The notes: generated by a model not told the origin, from the sequence alone. A stretch of 64,000 nucleotides of DNA from Owenia fusiformis (GCA_903813345.2 CAIIXF020000006.1:3678501-3742500); one strand, 5' to 3'; shown: positions 15,301-23,057, numbered from the stretch's first letter. Made by a program: numbers and translations.

Positions 15301-17444
15301 ATGGTGAAATTGCAAGGAAAAACGAGTAAGTGAATGTAGGTCAGCAGGAAGTGAGAAAAATGTACAGATAAAAACAAAAATAAATCTCACAGAAAATAGC
15401 AGTAAAACGACTCCCTGTACATCTAAAGTGTTCCATACCTTAATGTAAGTATAACACCTATCAACCTTGACTGGAAAACACTTTCCTACTGTCAAAACTG
15501 TCTGAACTGCTAAAAATGGTACTGGACTCGAAAAATAAAAAATTGAAAATTAAAAATTTGTTACACTACGATAGTTTAGGATTATACCGAATTGACCCCT
15601 AGTTAAATATGTTAAAGTTTAATTTATTGAACAATTTTGAGTAATAAATACTTACACTTCAACGTATTTCAATCGATATATCCGATGGCTCTCCTAAATC
15701 AATCTAAAATCATCCTGCTATTTGTAAAGAAATGACAATTGTATGGCTTGTTATCATACTACGACCTACCAACGTTATAGTCCTGGAACATTGGATAATG
15801 TCTGGCTTCTGGAAAAGTCAACCTCGATGTCAATCCGGACGTCGACCTTACGTTTGCGGGGGTGTGGAATTCGAGTCCTATAGGACTGGTTTAATAAAAG
15901 GGGATTACCCTGTTTTCTAGGTGGGAATTCCCTGAATGACGCAGTAGATGAAAAATGGGGAATACCCGTTTTGCACCCCCTACACATCGATGAACCCCCT
16001 TCCATAGGGATACGTGTTAAAGATATTTGAAACTCTCTAAATGACAACTACTTATATGCATTATTGAGCCTTGGTAATAACTTTACGCCATTTTCTAATT
16101 ACCCACAATCCTTTTGCCACAAATACCAAAAGACTATGACAATGACCTTAATTCTACTTCTTCTATTTTCAATTGTATCTTTCACTACAATACACCCACT
16201 CTGTAATAAATGTAACATCAAAGAATAAATACTTACATCCTATAAATGTCGATGAAGAAGCCAAACGAGTCGTGTCGTTTCTAAAGAAGCAGTGATGAGT
16301 GCATAACCCGGATGTATTGAGTGTGGACAGGTTATAATATGGCATATTTGGGACCGACAAAAATGCTGTGCTGTTATCTACCACCGTGATATATTTAGGT
16401 GGGTATGATATACGCCCATCGAGATTCGATTCATACTGGAATGAAACACACATTACAGTTTGAGCCCATTTTCATATATCGGCTATTAACATGTGAGACA
16501 CATAGTTTCTGGAGTTGTTACTTTAAAAAACATTTCTAAGATAAAATCCTGGACAGTGAAACCTCTAAAGGAGACAATCACCTTTACAAACATTATTTTT
16601 AGTTAGTTTTGAAAAATTGATAACATAAAAGACAAATTAGTTATTGACGTTATCTATAGTACAATGATTGACTAAAGCAAAGTACAAATAAGTTTACCTT
16701 TAATGATATGACATAATTAAATTAACGTCCCTTACCTGAAAGTAAATATCAGATGCAGTTTTGTTTCCTTGGTAATCCTTCAGAATTTTACATGTGAGGT
16801 TCAGATAGCCTCCCACAGCGGCACATGATCGCTGTCCAACTATGTATTTGCATGATGGGTCCCGAATGATTACTGAAAATAGAAGCACGTGGGTTTGCTC
16901 TATGAGGCACTTCAACAGATTGCACATGAATATGTTTGTTTCATGTCTATAAAATGACCTCATTTGTTTTTCGGATATGAACCGTTTCTTTGGTTGTAGA
17001 ATGCCAAGGGTGTTCAATGTTCATGCAATGCACCCCGGCCTAGGCTGCTTAAGCTTAATGAAGGTCCCCTTTATCATATGGTTTATTTGTTTGTTCAATT
17101 AATTTTTTAGTATTGAAATACGAAATTAACTGATCAATAAAATACAACAATAATGAATTAAATTTAAGAATCCTTAAAAATGGGCCATCGTTATCGTAAA
17201 TAATACAAATGTAGACATTTTCAGTGTTTGTGGATCTCTTATTTAACATTTTATTTCTTCCTCTTGTATATTTAATTCATCACTGCATTTCATATATTTG
17301 TAAATACGTTTTTTGGCAAATAAAGTAATTAAAAATAAACAAAAAACTACTAAATAAATTACCTCCAGGCTGTGGTGGAGGCCATTGACCACTTGCCATA
17401 ACAAACATTTGTAGGACAAAGAGATTTAGAGCCAGGTCCATCAT
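382..17444 (-). CDS. Class I cytokine receptor-like protein (gp130/Domeless type), 3' end outside window
   Basis: Ten coding exons (high to low): 17363-17444, 16736-16872, 16237-16435, 4110-4239, 3579-3760, 3211-3347, 1846-2005, 1163-1462, 732-853, 382-538. All have GT/AG borders and the phases join (1606 nt, about 535 residues). The first exon has a hydrophobic signal peptide (starts MMDLALNLF). Residues 28-139 form a cysteine-containing, N-glycosylation-rich N-terminal domain. Exon 4 opens the cytokine-binding module with the typical PDQPHSIQC start and a FSWLPERFPPTLYTS stretch. Exons 6-7, 8 and 9-10 look like further fibronectin type III domains (for example GLIPFTNYTIEVIVRA). Such receptors bind helical cytokines at the cell surface and signal through JAK/STAT. 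The transmembrane and cytoplasmic parts would lie left of base 1. I see no WSXWS motif; YPSDSS sits near its expected place in the third domain. The nested Polinton/LTR insertion lies between exons 3 and 4. The family call is inferred from domain pattern; the exon structure is seen. Confidence 0.82.
2127..3112. mobile_element. Tc1/mariner-superfamily element, TA target duplication, decayed
   Basis: Inverted ends (CAGTGTGTCTCAAAAAAAAT and its complement) are flanked by TA at 2125-2126 and 3113-3114. Similarity between the arms extends inward beyond the ends (the copies of the TTGGCGCAA region match). A transposase remnant lies inside. The element sits in the receptor intron between exons 6 and 7. 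Confidence 0.8.
2396..2605 (+). pseudogene. Mariner-like transposase C-terminal fragment
   Basis: The 69-residue frame ends with a stretch containing NQRIALNYPIDWPPGSPYF and TPLIF. This matches the usual catalytic-domain tail of mariner transposases (WPP-SPDL-TP-DF). The last catalytic Asp position is Tyr here, and a stop follows where the family continues, so the gene is broken. The preceding bases give no complete N-terminal helix-turn-helix. Confidence 0.6.
4264..4269. repeat. Target site duplication (left), Polinton-like element
   Basis: TATATG directly precedes the AGTAGTTGTC end and is repeated at 16053-16058, directly after the complementary end. Confidence 0.85.
4270..5102 (+). repeat. 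Left terminal inverted repeat of the Polinton-like element
   Basis: About 833 bp. The outer part (4270 to about 4935) is nearly identical to the right arm; by eye one mismatch near 4819. The inner part (about 4936-5102) is clearly diverged but still aligns, ending at a shared GTTCAACGTG. The arm holds several AACGTT and ATCGATG-type palindromic words. Confidence 0.85.
5103..5630. other. Non-coding stretch between left inverted repeat and ATPase gene
   Basis: AT-rich sequence inside the Polinton-like element, downstream of the ATPase stop codon on the minus strand. I see no gene or repeat in it. Confidence 0.5.
5631..6962 (-). CDS. FtsK/HerA-type packaging ATPase (A32-like) with N-terminal C2H2 zinc finger
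   Basis: An intact 443-residue frame. Residues 15-34 form a C2H2 finger (CPICGK, then His29 and His34). The P-loop is at about 121-128 (APTQSGKT). A hydrophobic Walker B strand (NIIVLDDL) is at about 194-201. A following TQGRH...SVILLLQ segment (216-230) resembles the sensor region of virus genome-packaging ATPases. Proteins of this family pump DNA into capsids, and full Polintons carry one. The C-terminal 120 or so residues are not recognised. The open, undamaged frame suggests recent or ongoing selection. The element around it lacks the capsid genes such an ATPase would normally serve. The ATPase call is firm; a packaging role here is inference. Confidence 0.85.
   Translation of the reverse strand: MITQHIMPYMNRKSCPICGKRDLKTINTHLSQVHKLNSAERQLWLKKAKCSSWLTEFGECRLSYTEQMFQHTVSHKLKQRKTSADKQTNNISLKSYLPNVMTTEPYPEFRFRHKFSMLVIAPTQSGKTYFVRQLLEMDHINYDNHKRRRIMWYYGQYQDVYKDMKRSLKGDMHFIEGLPDYEDNLSNLDDSYNNIIVLDDLMDLAKDSTIVSKLFTQGRHRNTSVILLLQNAFPKGKCNTEISRNAQYVVLWKCPSDRRQIGMLADRIFEKNKDRFMEVYNKVTAKPYQYVLVDCKPDTHSSKQLIADVFGACIYFPNIYTSVTATNRRKVIEGREPLAQSSLTHINSSINDILRDTEEEGPIVIHLTSQEWSQVITQFKMADGSYNVDPGWKIWRIYLSQHNRDTHSIPVLLKGYGPHSETKLYHVDLDWLKYSCHTVKHLL
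7123..7462. repeat. 22-bp minisatellite (two 11-bp half units) in the Polinton-like element
   Basis: Repeats of TGGATTCTCCTGGGATTCTG with small variants; the unit is about 22 bp, built from two related 11-bp halves. It separates the two element genes. The long open frames across it come from the repeat and are not counted as genes. Confidence 0.85.
7526..7891 (-). CDS. Small charged protein of the Polinton-like element, unknown function
   Basis: A 121-residue frame in the same orientation as the ATPase. The N-terminal half is mildly basic (starts MKTMKVVPVV). It then has a helix-like segment rich in Ala/Arg/Lys, a run of eight Asp (a GAT/CAT-type triplet repeat in the DNA), and a Lys-rich tail (KAKLKKKKIKRA). 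I do not recognise the family. A basic DNA-binding or core protein would suit a virus-like element, but that is inference. The Asp run may vary in length because it is a simple triplet repeat. It could also be a chance frame, since it is short, though it starts cleanly and lies inside the element. Confidence 0.5.
   Translation of the reverse strand: MKTMKVVPVVNDAEKWQRIIKAGRSNQKGFGGKRMRLIVVNTIKEPIQVVSPMQAVVDRAKAQIERRKKYVEEHNLHGPKVYKHKHRDDDDDDDDNVKAKLKKKKIKRALYRPYNIPKKNK
7892..8680. other. Non-coding stretch of the Polinton-like element
   Basis: AT-rich sequence between the small gene and the inner end of the right inverted repeat. No frame over 60 residues looks real, and no repeat structure was seen. 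Confidence 0.45.
8681..9025 (-). repeat. Right terminal inverted repeat, inner part
   Basis: It matches the left arm inverted, from CACGTTGAAC to the LTR insertion point. The first 165 or so bases are the diverged inner section; the rest is nearly identical to the left arm. Confidence 0.85.
9026..10680 (-). repeat. 3' LTR (minus-strand sense)
   Basis: 1655 bp, TGTAACA...TGTTACA. It contains about two dozen imperfect copies of a roughly 31-bp unit (TTCTAAGTTTCTGGACATCA and variants) from about 9290 to 10035. Confidence 0.9.
10681..10692 (-). promoter_or_regulatory. Polypurine tract
   Basis: On the minus strand GGATGGGAGGAG abuts the LTR start TGTAACA. This is the usual plus-strand primer position, and it confirms the LTR boundary and the element orientation. 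Confidence 0.75.
10693..11024. other. Non-coding internal region of the LTR element
   Basis: AT-rich sequence between the gag-protease stop and the polypurine tract; no frame recognised. It may be the remnant of the 3' internal region after pol was deleted. Confidence 0.5.
11025..13862 (-). CDS. Gag-protease polyprotein of the LTR element
   Basis: An intact 945-residue frame. The N-terminal 400 residues are polar and Gln/Ser-rich with a coiled-coil-like segment (QMQKLAETQQK). A Ty3-type capsid region follows (about 415-560; DYRAYFEICGEANKW and FLATSLRGPAQQ). A CCHC zinc knuckle (CFYCHKPGHRIADC) is at about 644-657. A retropepsin domain has the active site DSGA at about 716 and the ILGTDYLAASGA strand near 787. 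The last 130 residues are Arg-rich and do not continue into reverse transcriptase, so pol was lost or fused out. Gag forms the particle and the protease matures it. The intact frame and young LTRs suggest it could still be expressed. Confidence 0.88.
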   Translation of the reverse strand: MEQGLDLPPHPAFEDLTEGDLEKTVFFKSDDMEIDNPTAADETAPVIEDNAEQEQSPGKVTLAEGARLKMTEINTEQRGLPSLSSTGYLTGGVLSELETPFDPISQRRDPQGRQRFPLTSSAVGGSTRRFREEDPRRPDLNVIESKIERRIEMFSESLVAQQRQMQKLAETQQKCMKQVLETQSTQVHNITQIAEQVRRCQDQQQTQLQGIKSQMEKIQASIPPSYDNPRHAGNVTRMQTSLMDDSQHQPTMPKTTSITRSEDCFTPTPLASDVTKPWKLHRQDEVSLKLGTKLMEDNSQEFSQQLEDLEGCGRIENKSGDDLADFTSAQNVSPYQREEPFNQPKDSPTKRYPSPKPAGPVDRLENDDSLRGSNLSAELVKMCSNICDKLVKRTSQQSGKSKIKPDVYSGTTPWQDYRAYFEICGEANKWSEEEKRRFLATSLRGPAQQIVLEMGHDYSYDQLLLALEKRFGPGGKADVYEAELVGRIRKPKESLPALGQDIRRLTALAYPEMSQSAQDRLARRSFEQAIQDDDIRRTIHLKECITLDKAIEVALKEESFLESERIRKGQKPKLRVNFIDSEEEYCNSVSTPDDKEDVFQKMAQMIEQMQQAVQETCTKNLEKMVDLMKLTRLESTNRENMNNRPKCFYCHKPGHRIADCYSRKRVEERDKTAQERSSQIATIKFLSLQGNDVKSSKDTQKIVAHGTVCDTNVSFLVDSGAASTIMSSKVYQNIPKHRRPKLESPKRVILQAGGQPLRMKGVTCLEVNIDGHIENIEVVVADIDFDGILGTDYLAASGAVLNYRQCKMTFESENQGGFADHPIDSGVPKDQASEVKYREVDRRERLGPRDRSTPPKRSSRRTAADLAGFFSFRGHRCARNKRCCEVSGLSEDYNLRIDSTDEEPRTYSAKAPLSKIYRMRHWRTQPERDLDGNWRDHCHSHRVKP
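13891..13909 (-). promoter_or_regulatory. tRNA primer-binding site
   Basis: On the minus strand TGGTGGCAGTGGTGGGATT begins one base after the 5' LTR. It starts with TGG, the complement of the tRNA CCA end, and resembles leucine-type primer sites (TGGTGTCAG...GGGAT). The tRNA identity is a guess. Confidence 0.7.
13911..15565 (-). repeat. 5' LTR (minus-strand sense)
   Basis: Same length and near-identical sequence to the other LTR, at a constant offset of 4885 bp. It carries the same internal 31-bp array (about 14175-14920). The promoter for the gag frame should lie here. Confidence 0.9.
15570..16052 (-). repeat. Right terminal inverted repeat, outer part
   Basis: It continues the right arm after the LTR element and its 4-bp duplication (CTAC at 15566-15569). 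It appears identical to 4270-4752 in inverse orientation: the 62- and 90-residue chance frames of the two arms translate identically. Confidence 0.85.
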
Positions 17445-17699
17445 TCACCATTTTAGAGCTTTAGTCATTGTCAGCTGAATTCAAGCATATCCTGAAAAGT
17501 ATCATGGTTACATTGCAAGACAATTGTATGTACATTATGTAGAATAAGAAATCGTTCTTCTCTCTAGTACTGAGGCTCCAGAATGCACTAACATACTATT
17601 TTAAAAATCACTTTTCTTGTGTTGTATGCATTATTTACATTCTTGAGTGTGTGTCAACAGTACAGTACTCTACAGTCTGCATAATAAACAACCCTATAA

Positions 17700-17841
17700 G
17701 TTATTGAATTATTTGAAGCGCAATACAGGATATATTCTGCTCAAGAAATTCCGTATTGGAACGAGACGAAGTCGAGTGCCAATACAGAATATCGAGAGCA
17801 GAATATATCCTGTATTGCACTTCAAATCATTCAATAACGTT
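17700..17841. repeat. Palindromic repeat, 142 bp
   Basis: The arms ATACAGGATATATTCTGCTC and GAGCAGAATATATCCTGTAT are exact complements, with further matches outward (TTATTGAATTATTTGAAG against CTTCAAATCATTCAATAA). The loop holds GAGACGAAGTCGAG. It could form a long hairpin. Confidence 0.8.
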
Positions 17842-17848
17842 TTTATCG

Positions 17849-17950
17849 TGTGATCCTCTGTATTGCTACTGAGAATGTCCCCTCCGTACCAATATTTTCT
17901 GTATTACGACGGAGATGATAATGGGGACAATCTTAGTAGCAAAACAGATT
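17849..17950. repeat. Second imperfect palindrome
   Basis: TTGCTACTGAGAATGTCCCC pairs with GGGGACAATCTTAGTAGCAA across a spacer containing CCTCCGT/ACGGAG. It lies directly next to the previous palindrome. Confidence 0.65.
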
Positions 17951-18204
17951 GGTACAGCACAAGAACTGACCAATCAGAAGGCTTTATTTTACAGATCTTA
18001 AGGTTATTACATATATCAATAGTAGATAGAGGGGGGGGGGGTGAGTAGGAATAGGGTTCCAAAGACTGGATACAGGACTGATTTAATGAGATGAATTGTA
18101 GTAATATTATTTTTGTACTTCGAAGCATTAATCATTTTATGTGTATTCTTGATTTCAAGATTACAAAACCATAATGTTTCATTTCAAAATGCACCAATAT
18201 CATT

Positions 18205-19104
18205 ACACACTCAAGGCAACTCATCACAAACTCAAGGCAACACATCACACACTCAAGGCAACACATCACACACTCAATGCAACATATCACACACTCAATG
18301 CAACACATCACACACTCAAGGCAACACATCACACACTCAAGGCAACTCATCACACACTCAAGGCAACTCATCACACACTCAAGGCAACACATCACACACT
18401 CAAGGCAACTCATCACACACTCAAGGCAACTCATCACAAACTCAAGGCAACGCATCACACACTCAAGGCAACACATCACACACTCAAGGCAACGCATCAC
18501 ACAATCAAGGCAACTCATCACACACTCAATGCAACACATCACACACTCAAGGCAACACATCACACACTCAAGGCAACACATCACACACTCAATGCAACAC
18601 ATCACACACTCAAGGCAACACATCACACACTCAAGGCAACTTATCACACACTCAAGGCAACTCATCACAAACTCAAGGCAACGCATCACACACTCAAGGC
18701 AACATATCACACACTCAAGGCAACTCATCACACACTCAAGGCAACTCATCACACACTCAAGGCAACTCATCACACACTCAATGCAACACATCACACACTC
18801 AAGGCAACACATCACACACTCAATGCAACACATCACACACTCAAGGCAACACATCACACACTCAAGGCAACACATGACACACTCAAGGCAACACATGACA
18901 CACTCAAGGCAACACATCACACTCAAGGCAACACATCACACACTCAATGCAACACATCACACACTCAAGGCAACACATCACACACTTAAGGCAACACATC
19001 ACATACTCAAGGCAACACATCACACACTCAAGGTAACACATCACACACTCAAGGCAACACATCACACACTCAAGGCAACACATCACACACTCAAGGTAAC
19101 ACAT
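18205..19104. repeat. 21-bp minisatellite, about 43 units
   Basis: Tandem units of AACACATCACACACTCAAGG plus C, with few variants (AACTC, AATGC, CACAAACTC). Because 21 is a multiple of three and the units lack stops, several frames stay open on both strands. I treat those frames as products of the repeat. It lies in the 5' UTR intron of the receptor gene. Confidence 0.95.
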
Positions 19105-21743
19105 GAAATCCTTTAAAGTCTTTTTGGAATTAATCAAACACATATCTAATTATCTTTACATACCTTTTATCCAGGATGATTCATATCTGTAGAGTCTTCA
19201 GTCCGAAAGCGAAAATAACGTAATCTTTTGGTATACTCTTTGAAGCCCTTTGAAATAAAATAAGAAACATAAAATGCCATTTGTCAACACTTATCTCAAA
19301 GCTGGCGTCATATTTGAATAGTATTACAATAAATACATGTCAATAATCACAAACTACTCACTTCGACTTCGAAGAGAATCTATTTATAAATATATTATTT
19401 TTAAACTGAGAGTCTATAGCACTGATCCACTCTATGAAGGACACCCATAATTTAGTGTAAAACTCTTTTATCGTATTCAATTAGCCAACAGCTATTAAAG
19501 ATTATCGAAGGTGGATGATAAATGACATATGTGGAATGAATGGGTATCCAGACTACGGGAACGGGAAGGGAATGAGATGTGAGGGTGAAGGAATGTGCGA
19601 TGGAAGAAAATGAAAATGAAAGAAGGGGCCAAACAAAGGTGAGGGGATATGGTATGGGATAGCAGTTAAATGGCGAGTGTAGTCTTGAGCTGGGACGCTT
19701 GTCCTTGCCCCTCCCCCTGGGGTGGTCCCAGAATGTTTTTAGTGGGCCTTTTTGGGCATTACTTGGTCTTTAATGGGCCTTTTTAGGCGCAATTGTCAAA
19801 AAAATTCCAAGATTTGAAATTTGCCCCCCCCTAGCCTCTGGATCTGCCAGTGTAACCTTTCGTCCTAAATACAATTTTTTTAATATCGAATATCGATGAA
19901 GTGATACTCCAAGGTCCTGCCTTTGTCAATTTCATAACCTCCTGGCGTAGGAACAAGATGGACACAGATAATAAGTTAGCGTCAGACATGTCTGAATGTA
20001 GAATGTACTGTTCTATACAAGACAAACCACGTTGTATTTAATTGGATCCAAACCATTGTAGACCACAATGTTGTCCGTATGGTATTTCCTACAGTTTATC
20101 ATCAACAATTCACATAAGGAAGAAATCAGCAAATGAAAAATCATTATAACGACATTTTGGCATGTGAAAAAAACTTTTTATCATATACATGCGAAGCTTC
20201 ACGTTCGCATCAATTTGTTTCTATGAGACTATTGCCAATCCTTTCTCACAAGTAGAGTATCGAGGGACAAAATACTCAAATAATTTAGATTCAAAACATG
20301 AAGAATATACTGTGCAAATTACAGTTCGATTGTATCTGACTGTATCCCTTAGTATAGGCCTACCATAATAACAAACAGTAGTAGACTTACCTGTTCCGTT
20401 TTTGAGCTTATAAACCTTGTACTTTGAACATCTATAAAATAAAACAATGTGTACCTAATAGAAATAACACTTGCTGATAAAAAACCTTTTGAGAGTTTAT
20501 TTTTATTATTGATGTTTAACTCGAGTCAAAGTAAGCAATTAAATTTTGACAATTCCAAAAATGTACACATAACGTTTAAGTAGCCATGGAAAAAACAGGA
20601 AAAGTTAATGATGATTATAAAAAGGCAGTCTTTATCTTAAATTTAAATATTGATTATTTCAATATATCGACGAGTTGTGTCCTCAATTTGTTCTCAAAAT
20701 GGGCAAAGGACGAGGGAAAGTATCCCAACAGATTTCGGACAGTCATATTTTGGATTCAAGTTTGGCTATTTTCTGAGGATTTAAACATATGTATGTGTTA
20801 GACCAATGCATTTCCTCCAGGAAAACACTTCTAGAGATGATAAAATAATTTTGAGACAGGGAAGATGCAAACAACCCACCAACATGTTTTTTCTGAAATG
20901 TTTTCCTGATTCCAACCCCTTCCACCCTTGCTTTTTAGTTTTTCTTGCATCAATATGTTGTGTTTTGACACACAGTTAACCCCTTTAAAGGAATAAGTGA
21001 TTCCTTTTTAGAAAAAGTGGAAAACAATATCTCCCATGTTATTTTCCCATAGGGAAAACTCATGCGATCCATTGCTTTCAGCTGATTTTGGTCACCCATA
21101 ATGGATATCTTTAAAACTCCCGAAGGTGTGCTTAGAATATTGAAGCCTTGAGCTTTAGATCTTTATGAATAGCTTTGTATATGGATTGGCCTTGTAATGT
21201 AAAAGACAAGATTAACGCAGAATTATTATACTCATAACACTGTTCTTTATTCTTTATTAGTTGTTGAACTAATTATCATATGACACCCACTCACCCATTA
21301 CCAACATAATGATTTTTACAACGTATGTCTTCTAATTGTCGTAATGAATCAAAAACGTACAAAGTATTATTTCAGGAAATACGTCACCTGAGAAGTGAAA
21401 TTAGTACCATGGTAAAAACGTAGATGCTATTCGCGATGATTCGGCCCACTTGCCTGATAATTTTGTTTAAACTATTAAATACAACAGAAATTGATTGACA
21501 TCGTCAAGCTATTTTGCTGTATCTAATCATACGGTTGTGCTAGCTGATTGTGCTAATTCACAGTAATTCTACTTCCTTATGGGTATTACCTCTGAGGTAT
21601 CTCGCAATTTTCGCGTATGTTTAAGACGATACATGTGCTTCAGTCGTAAACTTTAGAACAGCCCGACAAGTAGTATCGTCTCAGTCGTAAAGATTAAACA
21701 AGCCCGACAAGTAGTATCGTCTCATCTCGAGGTACACCTTGAT
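19105..21743. other. No confident coding gene
   Basis: AT-rich sequence with the possible receptor leader exons described above. Around 19720-19800 there are two copies of a short unit (GGGCCTTTTTGGGC / GGGCCTTTTTAGGC). Frames of 60-71 residues show no recognisable domain. Confidence 0.4.
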
Positions 21744-21752
21744 CTTCAGGTT

Positions 21753-22714
21753 GGGTTTGTGTAAAAAACCGGGTAACCGGGTGACCGGGTACTTAACGTT
21801 CCTAGCAGGGTTAGGATTTTTTTTATTTATAACGTTGGATCTGGACGATACATGTACGTTATTTTCGACGTCACGTTTTGAGGTTATTTCACATCGTAAG
21901 AACGTTTTGACAACGTTATCTTTTAACGTTAAAATAACGTCGGTAATGAACCGATTTAGTGAGAACATATTGACGTCTTTGTATCGTTTCCTTAACTCAC
22001 AAATATTTTGAAGCCATTTCCACAATGTTGAAATTCAACCATCCATCGACATTTTGCTGAATATTTAAATAACGTCAGATCAATACGGTCCATGAACGTC
22101 ATTATTGACGTCACCTTTTGAGGTTATTTCAAATCGAAAAAACGTTTCGACAACGTTAAATTTTAACGTTAACAATACGTCGGAAATGAACCGACTTCGT
22201 GAGAACACAAAGTTTTTGTCATGTTTTTTTCCACCAACAAATATTTTGATATTAAAAGCCTGTTTTGACAACGTTGAATTTTAACGTTTGAGTTACGTCA
22301 CATATGGACCAATGTAGTAAAAAATCAAACGTTCCTGTTCGTTATGTTTTCCACACTAACAACAACGTTCTTTTTATACCATCACTAGATGTCTCATGTT
22401 TACGTTGCCTCGATGTGTAAAGAACGAAAATGTGCAACGTCTTCTAGGAACGTATATGCTACTTATGTGCAACGTGACATGGACGTCACTGTTTGCTGGA
22501 TCGATTATTTTAAAAAGTGCTCTGTCTCGTATAGGGTAAAATATCGAACAGCAGTGCACTCGATAGGCTAAGTCTGTCAAGTCAATTCGATACTATATAT
22601 CGGGGGAAATGTGGAACTTTGAAAGATGGTAACCCTGCTAGGAACGTTAGGTACCCGGTCGACCGGGTACCCGGTTACCCGGTCACCCGGTCACCCGGTT
22701 TTTTACACAAACCC
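21753..22714. mobile_element. MULE-like inverted-repeat element with 9-bp target duplication
   Basis: Ends GGGTTTGTGTAAAAAACCGG and its complement, flanked by CTTCAGGTT at 21744-21752 and 22715-22723. A 9-bp duplication fits Mutator-like transposons. Just inside each end are CCGGGTxACCGGGT repeats, then TTCCTAGCAGGGTTA and its inverse. The interior has two diverged copies of a block rich in AACGTT and ACGTC words. No transposase is seen, so it is non-autonomous. Confidence 0.78.
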
Positions 22715-23057
22715 CTTCAGGTTACGTGTCTAATCACGAGATGTCAATATTAACGGATTTTGAATTCAAAAGGTCAATAGACTCAATATCTTCTGCAGGT
22801 TATCCTGTCCGACTTAAACATATCAAAAAACTCTTAAAAAGATATGATAGATGGCATCATTTTCTGCTTTAAATAATTCTAGAATCAATAATTGTATAAT
22901 TTCATTTGTCAATCTACCGGAGGATTATTGTTATTTAGTTATCCCATGATAAATTAGATAATGATTCTCATTGAATGGAAATCGTACCGTGTTCACTTAT
23001 GGTATCACGCCCCCTAGATCTTTGAAGGTTGGTTAAAGTTTTCCGCGACTTTATATA

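Larger units (their letters stand above)
9026..15565 (-). mobile_element. Ty3/gypsy-type LTR retroelement without reverse transcriptase or integrase, nested in the Polinton arm
   Basis: Two 1655-bp LTRs (9026-10680 and 13911-15565) bound a 3230-bp internal region. Each LTR starts TGTAACA and ends TGTTACA. The flanks are CTAC (9022-9025) and CTAC (15566-15569), and the left Polinton arm shows the empty site. The element reads on the minus strand: primer-binding site next to the right LTR, gag-protease frame, then a polypurine tract next to the left LTR. No reverse transcriptase, RNase H or integrase is present, so it must be mobilised in trans. By eye the LTRs differ at one base (C at 10163, A at 15048), so insertion is recent. 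Confidence 0.9.
4270..16052. mobile_element. Polinton/Maverick-like element (about 5.2 kb without the nested LTR element)
   Basis: The element begins AGTAGTTGTC and ends with the exact complement, flanked on both sides by the 6-bp repeat TATATG (4264-4269 and 16053-16058). An AG start, a 6-bp target duplication and long inverted repeats are hallmarks of Polinton/Maverick transposons, which are virus-like DNA elements. After removing the LTR element (9026-15565 plus its 4-bp duplication) the length is about 5240 bp, against 15-20 kb for full Polintons. It encodes an intact packaging-type ATPase and a small basic protein, both on the minus strand. I find no protein-primed DNA polymerase, integrase, protease or capsid gene. 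It lies in an intron of the cytokine receptor gene. Confidence 0.85.
17445..20431 (-). other. Probable 5' UTR exons of the cytokine receptor gene
   Basis: The start-codon exon extends back to an acceptor (TTTTCAG) at 17492. Upstream on the minus strand is a 41-nt segment at 20391-20431 with a clean acceptor (TTTTATAG) and donor (GTAAGT). Another possible exon ends at a GTATGT donor near 19165. Neither carries a useful reading frame, which suits untranslated leader exons. The link to the receptor is inferred from strand and position only. Confidence 0.4.

Noticed and set aside
18205-19104. Possible CRISPR array
   Set aside because: Units are directly adjacent with no spacers, in animal intronic DNA.
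18113-19143. Long open frames (254-279 residues) across the 21-bp minisatellite
   Set aside because: They exist because a stop-free 21-bp unit is repeated; several frames and both strands are open alike, with no start context, signal or codon bias.
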